Both the position numbers and the translations under genes were made by a program. 6,058 nt of DNA from Streptomyces regalis (GTDB taxonomy: Bacteria > Actinomycetota > Actinomycetes > Streptomycetales > Streptomycetaceae), in contig NZ_LLZG01000133.1 in assembly GCF_001509475.1 (NCBI RefSeq), forward strand, positions 1 to 6,058, written 5' to 3'. Below are positions 1 to 4,207 of this stretch, one piece after another. The notes under the pieces were generated by a model. That model saw nothing but the letters and a program-made list of their open reading frames with translations, did not search any database and was not told the DNA's origin. Each line of letters opens with the position of its first letter. Within the stretch, counting starts at the first letter, position 1.

Positions 1-361
1 CGCCGTCGTCGCAGGCGCCTTGCGGGCACTGGATGAGCCGGATCTTCGTCGTGCCCGGACCGACGGCCTTGAAGTCGAAGTAGTCCGTTCCGCTCCCGCT
101 GCCGACAGCGTCGTCGTCGGCCTCGATCTTCTCCCGCTTGTCCGTGTTGCGGACGACGTCAGGGTCGGGCTCCGGCGAGGTCAGATACCACCACTCGCCC
201 ATCGCAGTGGCGACAGGAACGGACAGCGTGAACTCCTCCCCCACATCCACCTGTATGTGCTTCTCATCCAGCTCATAGGTGTCCGGCCCGGTGAGGCCGC
301 ACCCCGCGAGCACGGTCATCAGCAGGGCGGGAAGGGCGAGTCGGCGCAGGACGCTGGTCAT
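1..361 (-). CDS. Putative lipoprotein with chagasin-like (I42 family) cysteine-protease-inhibitor domain; 3' end outside window
   Basis: The ATG at 361 opens 120 visible codons; the C-terminus lies beyond base 1. Residues 1-20 form a signal peptide (MTSVLRRLA, then a hydrophobic core) ending in the lipobox LAG|C, so Cys21 is the likely lipidated residue, with the mature protein on the outer face of the membrane. The mature part resembles chagasin-type inhibitors. A strand IQVDVGEEFTLSV (36-48) is followed by a loop ATAMG-EWW (51-58), like the family's NPTTG-x-W loop. A glycine loop VGSGSG (86-91) follows, then FDFKAVGPGTTKIRL (95-109), which matches the family's FxFxAxxxGxxxL pattern. The third, RPW-like loop is not obvious: the sequence there is IQCPQGAC. 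The start is 12 nt after the stop of the papain-like gene, with an AAAGAG-like ribosome site, so the two are probably cotranscribed. Family knowledge: I42 proteins inhibit papain-fold peptidases. Inference: this one restrains its neighbour. The family call is moderate; the lipoprotein call is strong. Confidence 0.8.
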   Translation of the reverse strand, partial: MTSVLRRLALPALLMTVLAGCGLTGPDTYELDEKHIQVDVGEEFTLSVPVATAMGEWWYLTSPEPDPDVVRNTDKREKIEADDDAVGSGSGTDYFDFKAVGPGTTKIRLIQCPQGACDDG

Positions 362-373
362 GACGCTCTTTTC

Positions 374-1969
374 TCAGTCGGCGGGCAGGTGGACGGCGTA
401 CGCGTCGGGCATGCGGTCGTCGGAGGCCTTGTCCATGTGGCCGTTGACGAAGTCGTCCTCGCTGACCCAGGTCGTGGTGCCCCACGGGTTGTAGATCTGC
501 AGCATGTCGCCCTCCTGCCCGATCACCATCATCTGGTGTCCGTGCCGGCCGTCCTCGTCGTACCCCTCCACTTCGAAGGGGACGGGCTTGCCCTCGGCAA
601 CGGACTTCTCGATGTCCGGCAGCACGTCACGGCGCTCGTCCGCACCGCGAACCTCCTGGAACTCGTAACTGCTGCCGGTGTGCGGGCTGATCTCGCTGTT
701 GGCGATCTTGTTCTGCCCGTCGTTGTCCATTCCCGTCGGGACGTCGGACCACCAATGCGCGTAGCTGCCGTCGCCTTCCTCGTGCAGGCGCATCTGTTCG
801 TCGTGGAGACGGTCGCGGAAGGCGTCGGGGTCGTTCTCCTGCCCGGACGGTCCGCCGGTCAGCTCCAGCGCGTAGAGGGGATCGACCATGGCGCGGGCGG
901 TCACGGTGCTCGACGGCACACAGGTGTTGCCGTCCTGGGACCACGCCTCGTCGCCGAACCACTGGTAGTCGGTGTTTTTGTTCCCCCCGTCCCTCTTGAG
1001 CCCCTCGTCCACCTTGCTGTCGTCGGCCGTGACGACCGGGCTGAGGTGCTGCTGAAGCCAGTACGGGTCCTTGCCGTGAATCTTGTCGCGGAACTGGCCG
1101 ACCTCGTCCACGTCATAGCCCGCGGCCAGCGCCTTGACCAGGTACGCCCGCTCCTGCGGCGTCTTGGCATCGGCGAGCATCCGCTCGAAGCGGGCCTCGT
1201 CCTGCGCGTTCATCTTCTCCATGAAGCGGCCGGAACGTTCGAGGTCGTTCGCGGTGAGGAGTTCGTTCTGCTCCTGCGGGCCCCCGTATACGCCGACGTC
1301 GGCGAGGACGAGGCGGTCGGCGGCGGAGATGTTGTCGGTGTGCATCTGCCCGGCACGGGCCTCGGCCGCGTACTTGTTCAGCTCCCGCGCCGCCGCCCGC
1401 GCCGCGTCGTCCGCCTCCTGCGCGGCGTAGTAGAGGAAGTTGGCCCCCGTTCCCGCGATCTCCTGGGCCCGCTTGCGTTCGGCTTCCTCGGCGTCCTTCT
1501 CGACCATGTCGTCGAAGAAGCCGTCCTCGCCGCCAAGCATCGTGCGGGCCCTGCGCAGCTGCTCGCGGCCGTCGCCGTCCTTGGACTGGGCGGAGGTGAG
1601 CGCGTCGGAGAGGTCATAGAGGGCCTTGGACGCCTTACGGAACGCCTCGGCCATCTGCTCGGCGGAACGGCCGGCCGCCGCCACCACCTCGGCCGCCTTG
1701 GCGCCGGTGCTGCCCACCCACACCGACGGAAGCCCAGACGCGGCAACCTTCTCGACCCGGGCCTGTACGTCCGCGGCATCGTCGGCCTGGCTCTTGTAGC
1801 GCTGGGCGACGGCGTCCAGGGTGCTCGGGGAACCGACCGGCGCGATGACACCGAGGAGGTTGTCGATGGCCTCCAGGACCTCGTTCTTACTGTCGGCCGC
1901 CGCGAGGTCTCCTGTGTAGCGGTCGATCTTTTGCTTGCGGTCGGTGGTGGATTCGCCTGCGTCAGCCAT
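374..1969 (-). CDS. WXG-type (ESX/T7SS) polymorphic-toxin-like protein with C-terminal papain-like cysteine peptidase domain
   Basis: The product is 531 aa from the ATG at 1969 (MADAGESTTDRKQK). The frame is open further upstream, but those codons overlap the preceding WXG gene and read as its shadow. Residues about 20-125 are alpha-helical with a W84-V-G86 turn between helices, the hallmark of WXG/LXG-type secreted proteins. Residues 150-205 are charged, Ala/Glu-rich helix. Residues 245-312 (from the ERSGRFMEKMNAQDEARFER stretch to DPYWLQQHL) look like a helical linker. The C-terminal domain (about 335-531) shows papain-fold signatures: W343-S-Q345-D-G-N-T-C350 (candidate oxyanion Gln and nucleophile), GRHGHQMMVIG with H478, and IYNPWG with N494, the equivalent of papain's NSWG. 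There is no signal peptide, consistent with ESX export. A WXG100-like gene lies upstream and a chagasin-like lipoprotein gene 12 nt downstream. A secreted protease effector is inferred; substrate and target are unknown. The ribosome site is weak (ACGGGG about 11 nt upstream). Confidence 0.88.
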   Translation of the reverse strand: MADAGESTTDRKQKIDRYTGDLAAADSKNEVLEAIDNLLGVIAPVGSPSTLDAVAQRYKSQADDAADVQARVEKVAASGLPSVWVGSTGAKAAEVVAAAGRSAEQMAEAFRKASKALYDLSDALTSAQSKDGDGREQLRRARTMLGGEDGFFDDMVEKDAEEAERKRAQEIAGTGANFLYYAAQEADDAARAAARELNKYAAEARAGQMHTDNISAADRLVLADVGVYGGPQEQNELLTANDLERSGRFMEKMNAQDEARFERMLADAKTPQERAYLVKALAAGYDVDEVGQFRDKIHGKDPYWLQQHLSPVVTADDSKVDEGLKRDGGNKNTDYQWFGDEAWSQDGNTCVPSSTVTARAMVDPLYALELTGGPSGQENDPDAFRDRLHDEQMRLHEEGDGSYAHWWSDVPTGMDNDGQNKIANSEISPHTGSSYEFQEVRGADERRDVLPDIEKSVAEGKPVPFEVEGYDEDGRHGHQMMVIGQEGDMLQIYNPWGTTTWVSEDDFVNGHMDKASDDRMPDAYAVHLPAD

Positions 1970-2097
1970 GTGGTGAGAGCCCCGTTGTCCTTGCTGTGCT
2001 TGCTGTCCGTGCTCAGGTGTCAGGTGGAAGCACACACTCGGCCGGGTACGCGCGGTCGCCGGTGTGTCGATCTGTGTGGGTGGCGTGAGCCGGTCCG
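1970..2097 (-). other. Spacer between the WXG100-like gene and the papain-like gene
   Basis: These 128 non-coding bases separate the two genes. I see no clear hairpin terminator, so read-through from the WXG gene is plausible. The stretch nearest the papain-like start is purine-rich on the minus strand, with short imperfect AGCAcgGACAGCAAGCACAGCAAGGACA repeats. An AAGGA lies 18 nt before the ATG, too far for an ordinary ribosome site, and a GGGG is closer. A separate promoter here cannot be excluded. Confidence 0.4.
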
Positions 2098-2571
2098 TCA
2101 GTCGAAGTCGGCGAGGCTCGGCGGACGCTCGCCCGGGGTGGGCTGCGTGCCGATGGGCGGCCCACCGAGGGCGGCGGGGTGCGTGCCCGGGGTGAGGCCC
2201 GTGGTCAGTCCCGGGTGGCCGGCGGCGGGTGCGGGCATGGTCGTCAGGCCGTCGTCCGCGCCCGCGGAGTGCAGCGCGACGACGGTGTCGTGGTCGGCGC
2301 TCTCGTAGTTCCGCTGGGAGATGCCGACCTTGTCCGAGAGTTCGTGCAGCGCGGCTTCCAGCGTCTTCGCCTCGGCCTGCCAGGCGGCGGCGAAGTTGTC
2401 GTACGCGGGGCCGGAGTCGGAGCCGCCGAGAGCGTCCGGTGCGTAGCACATGTGGTCTTCCACGGCCTTGCGTATGGCGCCGACGTCGTCGCCTGCCCGG
2501 TCGAGCTTTCCGGCCTCGCCGTCCATGCCGCTCGCGTGGATCCTGTAGCCGTCCGAGCCCGCAACGGACAT
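2098..2571 (-). CDS. WXG100-like ESX/type VII secretion protein
   Basis: The product is 157 aa from the ATG at 2571 (MSVAGSDGYRIHASG). An upstream in-frame GTG at 2604 would add 11 residues, but AGGGGG lies 8 nt before 2571 and favours the ATG. Residues 15-42 form one helix, GGSDSGPAY (49-57) a turn, and 58-100 a second helix with W64. This is the helix-turn-helix hairpin of WXG100-type proteins, with the canonical W-x-G turn replaced by the Gly/Ser turn. Y89-E-S-A-D93 fits the YxxxD/E signal used by ESX substrates, placed just after the second helix as in known ESX proteins. Residues 108-157 form a Pro/Gly/Thr-rich tail that is probably disordered. The gene is first in the apparent module before the papain-like protein and may be its secretion partner or chaperone (inferred). 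The helical body reads like many Streptomyces WXG proteins. Confidence 0.85.
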   Translation of the reverse strand: MSVAGSDGYRIHASGMDGEAGKLDRAGDDVGAIRKAVEDHMCYAPDALGGSDSGPAYDNFAAAWQAEAKTLEAALHELSDKVGISQRNYESADHDTVVALHSAGADDGLTTMPAPAAGHPGLTTGLTPGTHPAALGGPPIGTQPTPGERPPSLADFD

Positions 2572-2590
2572 GCTCCCCGCCCCCTGATCT
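2572..2590 (-). promoter_or_regulatory. Ribosome binding site deciding the start of the WXG100-like gene
   Basis: Read on the minus strand, AGATCAGGGGGCGGGGAGC directly precedes the ATG at 2571. AGGGGG at 8 nt spacing is a good Shine-Dalgarno match, and GGGGAG lies closer still. The alternative GTG at 2604 has no comparable sequence, so 2571 is preferred. Confidence 0.6.
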
Positions 2591-2658
2591 GAACGGCCGA
2601 ACACCCCGTGGCGGTCCAGGCCTTCTGACCAGGGACGATACCTGATCTCGTGTCATGA

Positions 2659-2676
2659 GCACGTGGCCTCACGTGC
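2659..2676. promoter_or_regulatory. Palindrome GCACGTG-GCCT-CACGTGC, candidate operator
   Basis: This is a perfect 7-bp inverted repeat with a 4-base centre, each arm containing the hexamer CACGTG. It lies about 90 bp upstream of the WXG100-like start, in the expected promoter region. Immediately downstream on the minus strand is ATGACA, a near match to a -35 hexamer, though no matching -10 sits at normal spacing. The symmetry suggests a dimeric regulator site, but a hairpin in the leader is also possible. The cognate protein is unknown. Confidence 0.35.
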
Positions 2677-2773
2677 CGCTGTCCGGGGCGGACGGACCGG
2701 GCTTCGGCCTTTGGCGTCATACCCATGCGTTCCCAAGCTTCAGGCCCTGCTTGCCGCGATCGACCGGTGAACG

Positions 2774-2803
2774 CCCGGCGGCATCGCCGCCGCCGGGGGC
2801 TTT
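2774..2803 (+). terminator. GC-rich hairpin followed by TTT (terminator-like)
   Basis: CCCGGCGGC (2774-2782) pairs perfectly with GCCGCCGGG (2789-2797) across a 6-base loop. In the plus direction it is followed by GGCTTT. The T-run is short, as is usual for intrinsic terminators of high-G+C actinomycetes. It could act on minus-strand transcripts leaving the Cys/His-rich gene, or end an unrecognised plus-strand RNA. The direction is uncertain. Confidence 0.45.
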
Positions 2804-2810
2804 GCGGTGC

Positions 2811-2843
2811 GGTCTCGCGGAGCAGTTGCCTCTCCGCGAGGCC
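2811..2843 (+). repeat. Strong hairpin, 9-bp perfect core extended to 12 bp
   Basis: CTCGCGGAG (2814-2822) pairs perfectly with CTCCGCGAG (2832-2840) around a 9-base loop. Two flanking G-C pairs and one U.G wobble extend it to 12 bp if transcribed from the plus strand. On the minus strand the wobble becomes a C/A mismatch, so the plus-strand fold is the better one. It stands 13 bases from the hairpin at 2774-2797, so the two form a tandem structured element. It could be a double terminator or part of a small RNA. Confidence 0.45.
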
Positions 2844-3019
2844 GTTCTGACACGTCGTCCGGTCCCGCTGCTCACGGCCAGGGAGCCGGCCCCGGGAGTC
2901 CGGCCTCGCGATCAAGCCGCGCGGGCGCGGTCGAAACAGCAGACGGCCCCGGAAGCGGGGTTCTGATGCATCCGGCGAACTGGCGAACTCCGCCGACAGC
3001 ATCAGCGGGATGCTTCCCG

Positions 3020-3034
3020 GGCCGTCGTACGGCC
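3020..3034 (-). terminator. Weak hairpin downstream of the Cys/His-rich gene
   Basis: GGCCGT (3020-3025) and ACGGCC (3029-3034) form a 6-bp stem with a 3-base loop, about 60 nt past the TAG at 3095-3097. There is no T-run. It is the nearest candidate terminator for that gene; the stronger hairpins at 2774-2843 may do the job instead. Confidence 0.25.
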
Positions 3035-3094
3035 GTCCGCCCCGCCCCCCGCCAGGTGAGGCCGACGGCCCTCCATGCCACCCCGGCGCCTTGA

Positions 3095-3616
3095 CTACAA
3101 GAGGTCGAACACGTCGGGCAGTGGCGGGAAGTGGGGCGCGCAGTCGCCACACGCGTACACGCTGAATCCGGGCCTGGGGTTCTGGTGCACCTCGGAGACG
3201 AGGACCGGGGTGTCGGTGATCCGGTCGCAGCGCACGCACATCCGCACGGGGCGGCGTACGACGGTCGACGCATCGCTGCGGGCGCACCGCTGGCAGACCT
3301 GCCGGTGCCGGACGGTTCCCCCGCTGTCCATGGTCACGGTCACGAGCGGCTGCTCGGTCGACCCGCACATCTCGCACACACCTGCCCACTCGTGGTCGGT
3401 GACATCGCGGTGCGGGCCGTCATGCCCCACGGTCCGCAGACATGCAAGCCCCGCTGCGCCGGGGAGCGGTGCCCCGCACTCCGCCACGCCCGGCCGCTGG
3501 AGCCAGGCGTGACCGCAGGCGTCGCGGTGGTCTCCGTCGTGGCCTTGCCCGAGAGCGCAGGGTAGGCGGTGATGTCCGTGGCCGGCCGCTCCCACCCGGT
3601 TCGGCGGGCGCCGCAC
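3095..3616 (-). CDS. Cys/His-rich putative zinc-binding protein, 5' end probably frameshifted
   Basis: This open frame ends with TAG at 3095-3097 and gives 173 codons from a GTG at 3616 that has no ribosome site, so this start is only formal. Two copies of one module appear: C20-x5-H26-x3-H30-x5-H36 (CALGQGHDGDHRDACGHAW) and C59-x5-H65-x3-H69-x5-H75 (CLRTVGHDGPHRDVTDHEW), the second also preceded by C47. Next come four CxxC pairs: CEMC 81-84, CQRC 108-111, CVRC 127-130 and CGDC 156-159, arranged like two zinc ribbons. The C-terminus is PHFPPLPDVFDLL. No enzyme motif is seen. Metal binding is inferred; a nucleic-acid or protein-interaction role would be guesswork. The likely true start is the ATG at 3645 in another frame, coupled to the small upstream gene, which implies a one-base deletion or sequence error between about 3560 and 3610. 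Confidence 0.7.
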   Translation of the reverse strand: MRRPPNRVGAAGHGHHRLPCALGQGHDGDHRDACGHAWLQRPGVAECGAPLPGAAGLACLRTVGHDGPHRDVTDHEWAGVCEMCGSTEQPLVTVTMDSGGTVRHRQVCQRCARSDASTVVRRPVRMCVRCDRITDTPVLVSEVHQNPRPGFSVYACGDCAPHFPPLPDVFDLL

Positions 3617-3645
3617 AGCGCGGTGCCGGTGCCGGTGGCGGTCAT
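3557..3645 (-). other. Displaced 5' coding segment of the Cys/His-rich gene
   Basis: The ATG at 3645 has GGAGGG 7 nt upstream and overlaps the stop of the small upstream gene as TGATG. It begins MTATGTGTALCGARRTGW. The CGA motif with C11 echoes the CGAPLPG that precedes the second Cys/His module (C47) in the body frame, so this segment may supply the missing first cysteine of the first module. After about 20-30 codons this frame loses all Cys/His pattern while the -1 frame gains it (C codon at 3559). Read alone, this frame runs to 3340 but looks like shadow after the crossover. Confidence 0.45.
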
Positions 3646-3932
3646 CAGGCCGCCCTCCGAGCGCCGATCACGTGCTGATCAAGGTCGATGCCGAAGTCCG
3701 CGCGGACCAGGACGAGGCGGCGTTCCCGCTTCCGCTGCCTCTCCTCGAACGCGACCAGGTAGAGGCGGACCAGGGCGACCTCCTCGCCTTTGAGCGGCGG
3801 CTCCAGCCCGTAGGGGCTCCTCGGCAACGGGGGCCAGGCCGGGGACGCCGGAGGGGCGAGCAGCGGCGGCACTGTGGCCGCACGCTCGGCACGGTGCCGA
3901 CCCCGCGGACGCGGGCCGAACACCTCCAGCAC
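3645..3932 (-). CDS. Small hypothetical protein with basic amphipathic C-terminal helix
   Basis: Up to 95 aa from a GTG at 3932. Other GTG starts at 3923 and 3872 are in frame; none has a clear ribosome site, so the start is unresolved. The first 45 residues are Pro/Ala/Arg-rich and may be partly non-coding. The convincing part is residues 46-95: LKGEEVALVRLYLVAFEERQ followed by RKRERRLVLVRADFGIDLDQ, then HVIGARRAA. It reads as one long charged amphipathic helix and a short GIDLD turn, and resembles small uncharacterised Streptomyces proteins as I remember them. No signal peptide or membrane segment is present. Its TGA overlaps the ATG of the Cys/His-rich gene (TGATG), so the two are translationally coupled and probably act together. 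The function is unknown. Confidence 0.55.
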   Translation of the reverse strand: MLEVFGPRPRGRHRAERAATVPPLLAPPASPAWPPLPRSPYGLEPPLKGEEVALVRLYLVAFEERQRKRERRLVLVRADFGIDLDQHVIGARRAA

Positions 3933-3989
3933 CGATGAGCGCCGGCAGTTCGCGTCGGCCCCGCGATCTCGCGCGCGTCTGTGCCCGCG

Positions 3990-4060
3990 CGATTAAAAGC
4001 GAGAACAGCCCTGGCTGCTCACAGAATTGAGCGAATGGCCTTGGTAACTGGCTGTTCTCC
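3990..4060 (-). promoter_or_regulatory. AT-richer control region with repeated GAGAACAGCC half-sites
   Basis: This stretch is visibly poorer in G+C than its surroundings and lies upstream of the small gene. GAGAACAGCC (4001-4010) and its exact reverse complement GGCTGTTCTC (4050-4059) form a 10-bp inverted repeat 39 bases apart. A third degenerate half-site GGCTGCTC (4013-4020) sits back to back with the first, giving CAGCC-CT-GGCTG (4006-4017). On the minus strand TTTAAT (within 3992-3999) is a possible -10 element, but no good -35 is found 17 or 18 bases upstream. Paired operator sites around a promoter would fit. No regulator is known. Confidence 0.4.
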
Positions 4061-4079
4061 AACCGTCCGTGTGGTCGGT

Positions 4080-4129
4080 GTGCCCCTGGTGGCACTTCGC
4101 CCCGCCGAGCACAAACCCGACGGGGCGAA
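4080..4129. terminator. Two adjacent hairpins between the PQQ gene and the small gene
   Basis: GTGCC (4080-4084) pairs with GGCAC (4091-4095). Immediately next, TTCGCCCCG (4096-4104) pairs perfectly with CGGGGCGAA (4121-4129) around a 16-base loop. The second stem is 9 bp, symmetrical and works on either strand. The pair is about 80-130 nt downstream of the PQQ gene stop and insulates it from the AT-richer region beyond. A terminator is the simplest reading. Confidence 0.5.
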
Positions 4130-4142
4130 TTCGCCAACAGGA

Positions 4143-4156
4143 TCCCTGAACAGGGA
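4143..4156. repeat. Near-perfect palindrome TCCCTG-AA-CAGGGA
   Basis: A 6-bp inverted repeat with a 2-base centre lies between the stop of the PQQ gene and the hairpins at 4080-4129. The loop is too short for an RNA hairpin without opening a pair, so an operator-like site or chance are both possible. Confidence 0.25.
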
Positions 4157-4181
4157 CGGGGCCGTCATCACGCCCGATGCC

Positions 4182-4200
4182 GATCGTTCGCCGAACGGTC
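4182..4200 (-). terminator. Hairpin just after the PQQ-repeat gene
   Basis: GATCGTTC (4182-4189) and GAACGGTC (4193-4200) pair over 8 positions with one T/G wobble and a 3-base loop, 7 nt past the TGA at 4208-4210. There is no T-run. It probably serves as the first transcription end of the gene. Confidence 0.45.
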
Positions 4201-4207
4201 GCGTTCG

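Larger units (their letters stand above)
2605..3094. other. Non-coding interval with hairpins, no credible gene
   Basis: Long frames are open here in several registers, but none has recognisable domain content or a convincing ribosome site, which is what high G+C alone produces. The interval lies downstream of the Cys/His-rich gene and upstream of the WXG module, so it should hold the terminator of the first and the promoter of the second. Listed separately are strong hairpins at 2774-2797 and 2811-2843, a weaker one at 3020-3034, and a palindrome at 2659-2676. Also present are CCCCG-GAAG-CGGGG (2947-2960) and a tandem GGCGAACT GGCGAACT (2974-2989). I could not fix a -10/-35 pair for the WXG gene with confidence. 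Confidence 0.5.

Noticed and set aside
20..2308. Plus-strand open frame of 762 codons
   Set aside because: It runs antisense to the lipoprotein, peptidase and WXG genes, is rich in Val/Leu/Arg/Gly shadow composition and shows no domain. High G+C leaves antisense frames open.
1970..2662. N-terminal extension of the papain-like gene to a start at 2662
   Set aside because: The added 231 codons overlap the whole WXG100-like gene in another frame and are Arg/Pro/Gly-rich shadow. The ATG at 1969 begins normal sequence.
2811..2843. tRNA or tRNA-like element
   Set aside because: Only a single stem-loop is present. No cloverleaf arms, T-loop GTTC signature in place, or CCA end.
2974..2989. Tandem GGCGAACT GGCGAACT as a functional repeat
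   Set aside because: Only two 8-base units, with no further copies or symmetry; likely chance in this composition.
2244..3389. Minus-strand 381-codon frame
   Set aside because: It overlaps both the Cys/His gene and the WXG gene out of frame, is Arg/Pro-rich without motifs, and covers the hairpin-rich gap. No ribosome site or domain supports it.
3340..3560. Continuation of the frame starting at 3645 as a separate 101-residue protein
   Set aside because: After about 30 codons it has no pattern of its own and overlaps the conserved Cys/His body frame, so only its start is taken as meaningful.
3679..4137. Minus-strand 152-codon frame across the intergenic region
   Set aside because: It crosses the hairpins and the AT-richer spacer and overlaps the small gene out of frame; no motif or start signal.
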